From Actinomycetes bacterium (GTDB lineage: Bacteria > Actinomycetota > Actinomycetes > Mycobacteriales > Micromonosporaceae), in the NCBI GenBank assembly GCA_021793335.1, contig JAJYSW010000004.1, forward strand, positions 1-34,740: DNA of 34,740 bases, written 5' to 3'. Shown here in pieces: positions 24,187 to 31,806 of the stretch. The notes beneath the pieces were generated by a model. That model was not told the origin of the DNA and did no database searches. It was given only the letters and a program-made list of their open reading frames with translations. Position 1 is the first letter of the stretch. Every line of letters begins with the position of its first letter. The position numbers were made by a program, and so were the translations under genes.

Positions 24187-25359
24187 ATGGGCAGCAGCGT
24201 CGAGCCACCTGAGGACCAAGGATCCACCCGGTCGTACCTGGCGAAGGGAAACCTCACCAACAGGGTCACCGGCGGCGACCCGCACGCGCTGCTGTGGCTG
24301 CGACTGCTGCCACTCGTCGCGCTCGTGCCGGTGCCGCTGATCATGCTCAACCCCGCCTGGCTGCGCTACAGCTATCTGATCTTCGCCTTCCCGGCGTTGA
24401 CCGCCCTGGTCAACGGCCCTGTGCCGACGGCGGTGGCCGCATTCGGGGTCTCGTTCTTCGTCGCTTCGGGCGCGAACGCGCTCGGCCTCCTGCCGCTTCC
24501 GGCGAGCGGTTGGACCGACGTCGGCGTGGCGCTGGCCGTCGGCGGCCTGTCGGTGGGACTGGCCTGGATCAGGGACCGGGTCGTGCTGCGGTTGCTGGAC
24601 ATGACCAACGTCGCCGAGACCACGCAGCGCGCGATCATGCCCGACCTGCCCGGGCACATCGGCGCGTACGAGGTCGCCTCGGTCTACCGGACGCCCGAGG
24701 GCAGTCCCGGCCTGGTCGGCGGCGACTTCTTCGATATCCAACGCACTGATTTCGGGCTGCGCATCGTCGTCGGCGACATCCAGGGCCACGACCTGTCCAT
24801 GGTGCGGATCACCGAGGCGCTGTTGGGCAGTTTCCGTGAGGGCGTCCTCGACGACGCCGACCTGCGGTCGCTGGCGGACCGCATGGAACGGCGGGTCATG
24901 TTGGACAACCGGGACCGCAGCGAGTGGGATCAGACGTTCGCCACGGCCGCGCTCATCGAGATCCCGCCGGACAAGCCGCTGGTGCGTGTCGTGCTGTGCG
25001 GACATCCGGCTCCGCTATTGGTCCAGAACAGCGTCACATCGCTCTCGCCCAAGCCGCGGCCGCCACTGGGTCTGGCGGAGTTCGGCTCCAAACCGACCGA
25101 GATGCTGGAGACGCCGCTGTGGCCCGGGGACCTCATCGTCGCCTTCACCGACGGTCTGATCGAGGCCCGCAACAAGGACGGCGTGATGTTCCCCCTGTTC
25201 ACGCACTTGAGTGAACATGTTGCGGCAGGGCACCGCTCCCCGAAGGAACTGCGGGCGCTCCTGCGCGCCGACTTCCACAAGGGCCGCTTCATTCGAGCGG
25301 ACGACTTGTCCTTGGTGATCCTTCGGGTCCCCGAGGACACGGATCGGCCGGCGGGCTGA
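24187..25359 (+). CDS. Membrane-bound SpoIIE-type PP2C phosphatase
   Basis: This 390-residue protein has about four membrane helices (residues 37-135) and a cytoplasmic PPM/SpoIIE phosphatase domain from about 155. Metal-binding motifs are visible: VGGDFFDI, VGDIQGHDLSMVRIT, FTDGLIEAR and the final ADDLSLVIL. Such enzymes dephosphorylate Ser/Thr on anti-anti-sigma factors or other proteins; no partner anti-sigma kinase lies in this window. Between dop and mpa it is the only gene on the plus strand, interrupting the proteasome locus. A far longer open frame (from 22324) runs antisense to dop and is not coding before 24187. Confidence 0.9.
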   Translation: MGSSVEPPEDQGSTRSYLAKGNLTNRVTGGDPHALLWLRLLPLVALVPVPLIMLNPAWLRYSYLIFAFPALTALVNGPVPTAVAAFGVSFFVASGANALGLLPLPASGWTDVGVALAVGGLSVGLAWIRDRVVLRLLDMTNVAETTQRAIMPDLPGHIGAYEVASVYRTPEGSPGLVGGDFFDIQRTDFGLRIVVGDIQGHDLSMVRITEALLGSFREGVLDDADLRSLADRMERRVMLDNRDRSEWDQTFATAALIEIPPDKPLVRVVLCGHPAPLLVQNSVTSLSPKPRPPLGLAEFGSKPTEMLETPLWPGDLIVAFTDGLIEARNKDGVMFPLFTHLSEHVAAGHRSPKELRALLRADFHKGRFIRADDLSLVILRVPEDTDRPAG

Positions 25360-25375
25360 CCCGCCGGCCGATCCG
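25340..25375. terminator. Hairpin terminator at the phosphatase stop codon
   Basis: A perfect 16-bp stem (25340-25355 with 25360-25375) closes the 4-nt loop CTGA, and the TGA stop of the phosphatase gene lies in the loop. It also lies 62 bp past the convergent mpa stop. Confidence 0.85.
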
Positions 25376-25436
25376 AATGTTCACGCGGTGCTCTGGCGCG
25401 CCCGGTCTCGGGTGTGCCGCCGAGCGCCGTGCCCGG

Positions 25437-27218
25437 TCACAGGTACTGCCCCGTATTCGACACGGTGTCGATGCTGCGACCGGAGTCGGAGCCCTTGCCG
25501 GAGACGAGCGTGCGGATGTAGACGATCCGTTCGCCCTTCTTGCCGGAGATCCGGGCCCAGTCGTCGGGGTTGGTGGTGTTCGGCAGGTCCTCGTTCTCAC
25601 GGAACTCGTCGACGGTGGCGTCGATCAAGTGGTTGAGCCGCAGACCTTTCGACTGCTCGGTGAGGAAGTCCTTGATCGCCATCTTCTTGGCTCTGGCGAC
25701 GATGTTCTCGATCATGGCGCCGGAGTTGAAGTCCTTGAAGTACAGGACCTCCTTGTCGCCATCGGCGTAGGTGACCTCCAAGAACCGGTTCTCGTCGACT
25801 TCGGAGTACATCCGCTCGACCACCGCCTGGATCATCGACGAGACCGTCGCGTCGCGGTCCTTATCGTGCTCTGCGAGGTCCTCGGCGTGCAGCGGCAGGT
25901 TCGTCGTGATGTACTTCGAGAAGATCTCCTTGGCCGATTCGGCGTCGGGCCGCTCGATCTTGATCTTGACGTCGAGGCGTCCGGGCCGCAGGATCGCCGG
26001 GTCGATCATGTCCTCACGGTTCGAGGCCCCGATGACGATGACGTTCTCCAGCCCCTCCACACCGTCGATCTCCGAGAGCAACTGCGGAACGATGGTGTTC
26101 TCCACATCGGAGGAGACTCCGGAGCCGCGGGTGCGGAAGATGGAGTCCATCTCGTCGAAGAACACGATGACCGGCATGCCCTCGGACGCCTTCTCGCGGG
26201 CGCGCTGGAAGACCAGGCGAATGTGCCGCTCGGTCTCGCCGACATACTTGTTCAGCAGCTCCGGGCCCTTGATGTTGAGGAAGTAGCTCTTCGAGGAGGC
26301 TTCCTCGCCGCGCCGCTCGGCGACCTTCTTGGCCAGCGAGTTGGCGACGGCCTTGGCGATGAGGGTCTTCCCGCAGCCGGGCGGACCGTACAGCAGCACG
26401 CCCTTGGGCGCCCGCAGCTCGTGCTCGCGGAACAGGTCCGCGTGGAGGAACGGCAGCTCGACGGCGTCCCGGATGAGCTCGATCTGTCCGTCGAGCCCGC
26501 CGATGTCGTAGTAATCGACGTCGGGAACCTCTTCGAGGACGAGCTCTTCGACCTCGCTCTTCTGGATGCGCTCATAGGCGTAGCCGACTCGGGGCTCGAT
26601 CATGACCGAGTCGCCCGCGCGCAGCGGCTGGTTCATCAGCGCGTCCGACAAGAGCACGACTCGCTCCTCGTCGGCGTGGCTGGTCACCAGCGCCCGGTCC
26701 GGTGGGCCGCCGTCATCGGCCTCGATCAGCTCCTTGAGCGTCACGACCTCGCCGATGCGCTCGTATTCGAGCACTTCGACGACGTTCATTGCATCGTTGA
26801 GCAGGACTTCCTGACCGCGTTCGAGCTCGTCGGCGTCGATCGACGGAGCGAGCGCCACACGGAACTTCCTCCCGGACGTGAAGACGTCGACGGTGCCGTC
26901 CTCACGGGCTCTCAGGAACACGCCGTAACCGGACGGCGGTTGTGCGAGCCGGTCGATTTCCTCTTTCAGCGAGACGATCTGCTCGCGGGCCTCCTTGAGG
27001 GTCGCCACGAGCCGTTCGTTCTGCTCCGACAGCCGGTCGATCTGGGATTGCGCGGCAGTGAGCCGCTCTTCCAGAATATGGACGTGTCGGGGCGTTTCGG
27101 TGAGTCGACGGCGAGCCGCGGCCAGTTCCTCTTGGAGCTCTTCGACCTGTCCTGACAGTTCGTCGTGCTCTGAGTCCCGGCCCAGTCCCTGTCGACGGTC
27201 ATCATTGCTTCGTGCCAC
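25437..27218 (-). CDS. mpa: Proteasome-associated AAA ATPase Mpa/ARC
   Basis: This 593-residue AAA protein forms the hexameric ring that binds Pup, unfolds the substrate and feeds it to the 20S core. An N-terminal coiled coil (about residues 18-92) recruits Pup; tandem OB folds occupy about 97-235. The AAA module has Walker A GPPGCGKT (278-285), Walker B FFDEMD (353-358) and an arginine-finger region LRPGRLD. The C-terminus ends GQYL with the penultimate Tyr that docks into PrcA pockets. The GTG start has GGGAGG 8 nt upstream. It stands divergent from the ferredoxin gene. Confidence 0.97.
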   Translation of the reverse strand: MARSNDDRRQGLGRDSEHDELSGQVEELQEELAAARRRLTETPRHVHILEERLTAAQSQIDRLSEQNERLVATLKEAREQIVSLKEEIDRLAQPPSGYGVFLRAREDGTVDVFTSGRKFRVALAPSIDADELERGQEVLLNDAMNVVEVLEYERIGEVVTLKELIEADDGGPPDRALVTSHADEERVVLLSDALMNQPLRAGDSVMIEPRVGYAYERIQKSEVEELVLEEVPDVDYYDIGGLDGQIELIRDAVELPFLHADLFREHELRAPKGVLLYGPPGCGKTLIAKAVANSLAKKVAERRGEEASSKSYFLNIKGPELLNKYVGETERHIRLVFQRAREKASEGMPVIVFFDEMDSIFRTRGSGVSSDVENTIVPQLLSEIDGVEGLENVIVIGASNREDMIDPAILRPGRLDVKIKIERPDAESAKEIFSKYITTNLPLHAEDLAEHDKDRDATVSSMIQAVVERMYSEVDENRFLEVTYADGDKEVLYFKDFNSGAMIENIVARAKKMAIKDFLTEQSKGLRLNHLIDATVDEFRENEDLPNTTNPDDWARISGKKGERIVYIRTLVSGKGSDSGRSIDTVSNTGQYL

Positions 27219-27296
27219 GGATCACACCTCCCGAGTGAGGTTCCTACTCCAACCGTAGCTGGCTGGGGACGCCAATAGTAAGACTCGACACCGACA

Positions 27297-27326
27297 TTGC
27301 GCCAGGTTCTTCGCGGCAATTAATGT
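27297..27326 (+). promoter_or_regulatory. Leaderless promoter of the ferredoxin gene
   Basis: TTGCGC (27297-27302), 18 nt, then TAATGT (27321-27326), which ends 7 nt before the ATG at 27334. The GGGGGG run between them is too close to the ATG to act as a Shine-Dalgarno sequence. Confidence 0.6.
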
Positions 27327-27333
27327 GGGGGGC

Positions 27334-27618
27334 ATGGCTGAGGAACGTGAACTCGAAGTGTCGATCGACCAGGACGCCTGCACAGGCGATGGTTTGTGCG
27401 TCCAGTACGCCCCTGACGTCTTCGAGTTCGACATCGACGGTCTAGCCTATGTGAAGAACACTCAAGGTGATCTTTTGACCACAGAGGGCTCACAGGCGAC
27501 CGTGCCCGAGGATCGACGTCTGGACATTGTGAACGCAGCTCACGACTGCCCAGGCGAATGCATCTACGTCCGCGACCGCGCCGACAAGACGCCCGTGGCC
27601 GGCCCCGGCGCCGAATAG
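27334..27618 (+). CDS. Small ferredoxin with one Fe-S cluster
   Basis: This 94-residue acidic protein is of the single-cluster ferredoxin type that serves cytochromes P450 and other oxidoreductases in actinobacteria. Cluster ligands appear as C16-x2-D19-x2-C22 and C72-P73, with a further Cys76 in DCPGECIYV. Asp in place of the second Cys suggests a 3Fe-4S cluster, or a 4Fe-4S cluster with Asp ligation. No P450 or reductase gene lies nearby, so the partner is unknown. The ATG at 27334 is preferred over GTG at 27325, because the leaderless -10 points to it. It converges on trmI. Confidence 0.88.
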   Translation: MAEERELEVSIDQDACTGDGLCVQYAPDVFEFDIDGLAYVKNTQGDLLTTEGSQATVPEDRRLDIVNAAHDCPGECIYVRDRADKTPVAGPGAE

Positions 27619-27632
27619 GACGAAGCGCCTGC

Positions 27633-28505
27633 TCAATCCTCGGCGTCAGCGGCGCGGCGGGCGTTGCGCTCGCGCAGGGCCTGCTGCCCCTTGGAGGGTT
27701 TGTATTTCCGCGCCGGGGCGACGGTGCCCGGCGCCAGCCTCCTGGCGGAGACCAGGAACGCGGTGTGGGCGACCATGCGATGGTCCGGTCGCACGGCCAG
27801 GCCCTCCAGGTGCCAACCGCGCAAGAGCGTCTCCCACGCCTCGGGCTCGGTGAAGGTGCGCCGCTCCCGCAGCGCCTCGACGAGCTCCGACATCTGCGTG
27901 GTGGTGGCGACGTAGCCGACGAACACGCCGCCGGGGCGCAGAATCCGCTCCACGGTGTCCAGTGTGTCCCAAGGGCTGAGCATGTCGAGCACGACGCGGT
28001 CGACCGGTTCGACCTCGGCCTCGGCGACATCGCCGACCGTCAGCGTCCAGTGCTCGGGCTGCTCGCCGTACCAGCCCTCGACGTTCTGGCGGGCGATCTC
28101 GGCGAAGTCCTCGCGCAGTTCCCAGGAATGGACGTGGCCGGTGGGCCCCACCGCGCGCAGCAGCCAGTTGGTCAACGCGCCGGACCCGGCGCCGGCCTCG
28201 ACGACGCGCGCGCCGGGATAGACGTCGCCGAAGATGATGATCTGGGCGATGTCCTTGGGATAGATGACCTGCGCGCCGCGCCGCATCGACAGCCCGTAGT
28301 CGGGCAGGAGTGGGCGCAACGCCAGGTAAGCGGTGCCTCCGGAGGAGGTCACGGTGACGCCGTCGGGCCGGCCGAGGAGGTCGTCGTGGAAGATCCGGCC
28401 CCGGTGCGTGTGGAAGGCGCCCCCTTCGGCGAGGGTGATGGTCGTCTTGCGCCCCTTCGCGTCGGTCAGTTGGACACGGTCGCCCGGCTTGAGCACGTCT
28501 TCCAC
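27633..28505 (-). CDS. trmI: tRNA (adenine-58-N1)-methyltransferase TrmI
   Basis: This 290-residue SAM-dependent enzyme methylates adenine 58 in the T-loop of tRNA. The N-terminal beta domain (about 1-70) is followed by the Rossmann domain with IYPKDIAQII, the SAM motif VVEAGAGSGALT (about 101-112) and the catalytic-region Asp174 in VVLDMLSPWD. The C-terminal tail is basic, ending RERNARRAADAED. The GTG start has AAGGAG 6 nt upstream. It begins 32 nt after the M50 protease gene, so the two form an operon. Synteny with mpa and the RecB-like gene matches M. tuberculosis Rv2115c-Rv2119. Confidence 0.95.
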   Translation of the reverse strand: MEDVLKPGDRVQLTDAKGRKTTITLAEGGAFHTHRGRIFHDDLLGRPDGVTVTSSGGTAYLALRPLLPDYGLSMRRGAQVIYPKDIAQIIIFGDVYPGARVVEAGAGSGALTNWLLRAVGPTGHVHSWELREDFAEIARQNVEGWYGEQPEHWTLTVGDVAEAEVEPVDRVVLDMLSPWDTLDTVERILRPGGVFVGYVATTTQMSELVEALRERRTFTEPEAWETLLRGWHLEGLAVRPDHRMVAHTAFLVSARRLAPGTVAPARKYKPSKGQQALRERNARRAADAED

Positions 28506-28537
28506 GGTCTTCTCCTTCGGGATAGGCCCGCAGCATC

Positions 28538-29644
28538 TTAGCGAAGGGCTTTGACGACGTCGGCGGCGTAGAGCAGCCCTGTCAGACGGCCCTCCTCTAC
28601 GACGAAGAGCGTGTCGGCACCGGCACGGCCCATGGCGTCGACCAGCGCCTGACCGCGCAGACCCGCCTCGATGGCGGGAACGCCTCCCGCCGAACGCAGC
28701 AGCCCGGTCAGCGGCATCGAGGCGACCTTGTCATCGGGGACGGCATCGGCGGCGGCGCGGTCCAGTACACCGACGGGCCGGCCGTCGACGGCCACGACCT
28801 CACGCCCATCGGCGGCGGCCAGGGCCTCGCCGAGAGTCGTGCTCGCGGGCACGACGGCGACCGGGCGGGCCAATGCGGCGGCGTCGAGGGCATGGATCCT
28901 CGGCCCCATGGCGCCCGCCTTGATCGCCGCGGTGGCGCCCCGCCACAGTTCGAAGGCGACCATGGCGATCAGGACGAGGCCGAACCAGCCGAACCCCCTG
29001 CCGGCGAAGAGCCAGAGACCGGCGGCCGCGGTGGCCACAGCGACCACGCGGCCGGCCCATCCGGCGAGGCGGTAGCCGGTCCAGCGGTCACCGGTGGCCG
29101 CCCAGACGGCCGCCTGGAGGGCCTTGCCGCCGTCCAGCGGCAGGCCGGGCAGCAGGTTGTAAACGGCGACCAGGAGGTTGGCGACGCACACTTGGAAGGA
29201 CAGCTGCCAGGGCAGCGAGCCGGGTTCGGTGACGGCCAGGGCGGCCAGGCCCGCGACGCCGAGCAGAGCGGAGACCGCCGGCCCGACCAGGGCGATGGCG
29301 GCGGCAGTGCCCGGACGCGGCGACTCGCGGTCCATCTCGGTGAAACCGCCGAGTGCATCGAGGTTGATCCGCCGCACTCCTATGCCCGCGCGCAGGCTCA
29401 CCAGGGCGTGGCCCAGCTCGTGGAGGAAGACCGAGGCCAGCAGTGTGAGCGCGAAGAGCGCGGCGACGAGGTAGGCGGCGCCTTCGCCGATGCCGGGGAC
29501 CGAATGGCGCACGATGGGCGCGTAGACGATGATGACCATGGCGGCCAGGAGGAGCCAGGTGTAGCCGAGCACGATGGGGATGCCTCGGAGGCGGCACAGG
29601 GTGAACCCGGAGCGGCGGAGCTGCGGTACTTGACTGGAGCGCAT
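28538..29644 (-). CDS. Site-2 protease family (M50) metalloprotease with CBS domains
   Basis: This 368-residue intramembrane zinc protease has HELGH at residues 75-79 and NLLPGLPLDGG with the third ligand Asp171, within about six membrane helices (residues 25-225). Two CBS-like repeats fill residues about 235-368 (VPASTTLGEALAAADGREVV and GADTLFVVEEGRLTG), probably sensing nucleotides. It resembles the Rip3/SpoIVFB-CBS type. The ATG at 29644 is chosen since upstream sequence to 29860 has no homology; AGAGGA lies just before it. Substrate is unknown; anti-sigma factors are typical for the family. Confidence 0.92.
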   Translation of the reverse strand: MRSSQVPQLRRSGFTLCRLRGIPIVLGYTWLLLAAMVIIVYAPIVRHSVPGIGEGAAYLVAALFALTLLASVFLHELGHALVSLRAGIGVRRINLDALGGFTEMDRESPRPGTAAAIALVGPAVSALLGVAGLAALAVTEPGSLPWQLSFQVCVANLLVAVYNLLPGLPLDGGKALQAAVWAATGDRWTGYRLAGWAGRVVAVATAAAGLWLFAGRGFGWFGLVLIAMVAFELWRGATAAIKAGAMGPRIHALDAAALARPVAVVPASTTLGEALAAADGREVVAVDGRPVGVLDRAAADAVPDDKVASMPLTGLLRSAGGVPAIEAGLRGQALVDAMGRAGADTLFVVEEGRLTGLLYAADVVKALR

Positions 29645-30045
29645 GGATCCTCTGGTCGAACCGATCGGTCGTGGAACGAGCGCTATGAAGGCTACCGGTG
29701 GCGTCCCTCCGCTGAAGGCCGGTGGCGGCGGTGCGGAGCGTCTCGTCTCCCAGTGGGCCACCGCGGTTTTCGCTCCGGCGTCATCCGGAGCGGCGCCGAT
29801 GCGGCGCGGCGTTCGCCGGTGAGCCCGCACGGCGGAGCGGGAGCGACCGGCCGCCTGCACGCATCCCGGCGAGGATCGCAGGTGCAGTTCCGCTCCGCCG
29901 GTCTCTGCGCAGCGGTTTCACTCGGCTGGGTCTTCGGGGCCGCCGATCCGGGGTCGGTGCCGAGGATCGCATGCGGTGCCTCACCGCCGTACCGAATACA
30001 TTGGTGGCGATATATATTTATATTGCGGTCGGCGCGGCGACGACC
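29645..30045. other. Gene-free interval with an AT-rich patch
   Basis: No gene is recognisable in this 400-bp stretch. It holds an 8-bp hairpin CGCTCCGG/CCGGAGCG at 29771-29792 in the presumed leader of the M50 gene, and 15 consecutive A/T bases at 30010-30024, exceptional in this GC-rich DNA, just past the methyltransferase stop. The M50-trmI promoter should lie here but I cannot place it. Confidence 0.55.
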
Positions 30046-30819
30046 TCAGCAGCGGCGCGCACGCAAGGCGTAGGTCGCGTACGGCATGGAGAAGGCGTCT
30101 CGGCCCGCGAGCGCGGGATGGTCTGCGATGAGGGCCTGGACCGCAGCGGTCAGCGCGGCCCGGCGGTCGTCGTCGGCGGTGAGGTAGACCGAGCGCGACT
30201 GGACGAGGCGGATCAGGCCGGGTCCGTCGAAGGTCTTGTCGTGGCGGAAGATCCGGACTTCGGGGTCGGCGAAGCCCGGGCCGAGGAAGCCGGGTTCGGC
30301 GGCCTCCCGGGCGATGCGCTCGCCCGTTGAGGAGCCGATGATGTCGGTGAGCGCCGCGACCCAGTCGACGGTCTCGTCCCGGGTGTTCCAGATGGGGGCG
30401 AGGACGCCGCCTTCGCGCAGGACTCGGCGGAACTCCGGGAGCGCGCGCTCCCGGTCGAACCAGTGGAGGGCCTGCCCGGCCGTGACGGCGTCGACCGCGC
30501 CGTCGGGCAGCGGCAGGCGTTCGGCGGTGCCTCGGTGGCTTGCGGCGAGGCCCGCACTGCCGGAGACGAGCGCATCGAGCATCCGCGGGTCCGGTTCGAT
30601 GGCGGTGACGCGGTGCCCGGCGGCGATGAGGGCGCGAGTGAGCAGGCCGGTGCCCGCGCCGACGTCCGCGACGTCGATCGGTTCGTCGCCGAGCATCCAG
30701 GCGAGGGCCTCTCTCGGATACGAGGGACGGACGGTGTCGTAGCAGTCGGCGGCCTGCCCGAATGACAGGGCGTGCTCGGGCGAGGGGGCCGTTTCGGAGT
30801 CCACCCCTTTACAGTACAT
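30046..30819 (-). CDS. Class I SAM-dependent methyltransferase
   Basis: This 257-residue protein belongs to the methyltransferase 11 group. The SAM motif I is VADVGAGTGLLTRAL (about residues 50-64), motif II Asp/Glu is in AIEPDPRML, and HRGTAERLPLPDGAVDAV and LREGGVLAPIWN follow. FGQAADCYDTVRPSYP at the N-terminus is typical of the family. The substrate cannot be predicted. The ATG at 30819 follows AAGGA at normal spacing; a GTG at 30804 is less likely. It is divergent from the RecB-like gene. Confidence 0.88.
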   Translation of the reverse strand: MYCKGVDSETAPSPEHALSFGQAADCYDTVRPSYPREALAWMLGDEPIDVADVGAGTGLLTRALIAAGHRVTAIEPDPRMLDALVSGSAGLAASHRGTAERLPLPDGAVDAVTAGQALHWFDRERALPEFRRVLREGGVLAPIWNTRDETVDWVAALTDIIGSSTGERIAREAAEPGFLGPGFADPEVRIFRHDKTFDGPGLIRLVQSRSVYLTADDDRRAALTAAVQALIADHPALAGRDAFSMPYATYALRARRC

Positions 30820-30843
30820 ACGTTATGTTTCCTTCGCGGGGTT

Positions 30844-30878
30844 CGGAGCCCGCCTCGACGACACCGGGGCGGGCTCCG
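30844..30878. repeat. Inverted repeat in divergent promoter region
   Basis: The 11-bp arms CGGAGCCCGCC and GGCGGGCTCCG (30844-30854 and 30868-30878) are perfectly complementary across 13 nt. It lies between the methyltransferase start and the -10 of the RecB-like gene, so it could be an operator or a leader hairpin. Confidence 0.6.
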
Positions 30879-30899
30879 AGCCGGTGAAAGCGATCGGCA

Positions 30900-30905
30900 T
30901 AGGGT
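30900..30905 (+). promoter_or_regulatory. -10 element of leaderless promoter, RecB-like gene
   Basis: TAGGGT ends 6 nt before the ATG at 30912. There is no clear -35. Confidence 0.55.
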
Positions 30906-30911
30906 AGAGGC

Positions 30912-31742
30912 ATGCCGCAGGCCACCCGTCCGACCCAGTTGTCACCTTCCCGCGCCGCCGATTTCAAGCAGTGTCCGCTGCTGTACCGGTTCCGCGCGGT
31001 CGACCGGCTGCCGGAGCCGCCTTCGAAGGCACAGGTTCAGGGCACCCTGGTCCACTCCGTGCTCGAACGGCTCTACGAGGTCGAGGCCGGGCGGCGCACC
31101 CCCGAGGAGGCGCTGGCACTGATCGAGCCCGAGTGGGCGAAGCTCCGCGCCGGCGAGGACCTCGGCGAACTGTTCACCGGCCTCGATGACGAATCGGCGT
31201 GGCTGCGCGGCGTCCGCACCCTGGTGGAGACCTACTTCACGATGGAGGACCCCACCAGGCTGGAGCCCCACCGCACCGAATGCCTGGTCACGACCACGCT
31301 CGACGACGGCACCCGGCTCAAGGGGTTCATCGACCGCGCCGACGTCAACCCCGCCGGACTGGTCCGGCTCGTCGACTACAAGACCGGCAAGCGCCCGCCC
31401 GAGCGGTTCGCCGACAAGGCGCTGTTCCAGATGAAGTTCTACGCCCTGGTCTGGTGGCGCACCAGGGGTACCGTGCCGACGCTGCTGCGGCTGATGTACC
31501 TCGGTGACGGGCAGGTGCTCGACTACACCCCCGAGGAGGCCGAACTGGTGGCCTTCGAGCGGACACTGCGAGCGCTGTGGGCGACGATGCGCGAGGCGAT
31601 CGCCACCGGGCAGTTCCGGCCCCGGCCGTCGAAGCTGTGCGGCTGGTGCGCCCATCAACGGCACTGCCCGGAGTTCGGGGGCGAGCCTCCCGGCTATCCG
31701 CTGCCGACGGTCCTTCCCGGTCTGGAGATGCCTCCTACCTGA
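30912..31742 (+). CDS. RecB/Cas4-like PD-(D/E)XK exonuclease with Fe-S cysteines
   Basis: This 276-residue nuclease has the RecB-family active site: His48 (GTLVHSVLE), Asp141 (GFIDRAD), Asp155 and Lys157 (VDYKTGK), and QxxxY at 173-177. Cys21 together with Cys243, Cys246 and Cys252 form the split four-cysteine pattern that holds a 4Fe-4S cluster in AddB and Cas4 nucleases. No CRISPR array or cas gene is near, so a repair role is more likely. It corresponds by position to Rv2119 of M. tuberculosis, close to trmI and mpa. The start follows a leaderless-type promoter. Confidence 0.9.
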   Translation: MPQATRPTQLSPSRAADFKQCPLLYRFRAVDRLPEPPSKAQVQGTLVHSVLERLYEVEAGRRTPEEALALIEPEWAKLRAGEDLGELFTGLDDESAWLRGVRTLVETYFTMEDPTRLEPHRTECLVTTTLDDGTRLKGFIDRADVNPAGLVRLVDYKTGKRPPERFADKALFQMKFYALVWWRTRGTVPTLLRLMYLGDGQVLDYTPEEAELVAFERTLRALWATMREAIATGQFRPRPSKLCGWCAHQRHCPEFGGEPPGYPLPTVLPGLEMPPT

Positions 31743-31794
31743 GATGGAGACGGTTGTCGTCCTTGCGTTCGATGAGGTGAACGCGCTGAACAGC

Positions 31795-31800
31795 TACCGT
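31795..31800 (+). promoter_or_regulatory. -10 element of leaderless two-component promoter
   Basis: TACCGT ends 6 nt before the GTG at 31807 of the histidine kinase. No strong -35 is visible. Confidence 0.55.
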
Positions 31801-31806
31801 TGAACC

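Noticed and set aside
29722..30330. A plus-strand 202-codon frame covering the AT-rich patch
   Set aside because: Arg/Pro/Gly-rich with no domain, and its second half is antisense to the methyltransferase.
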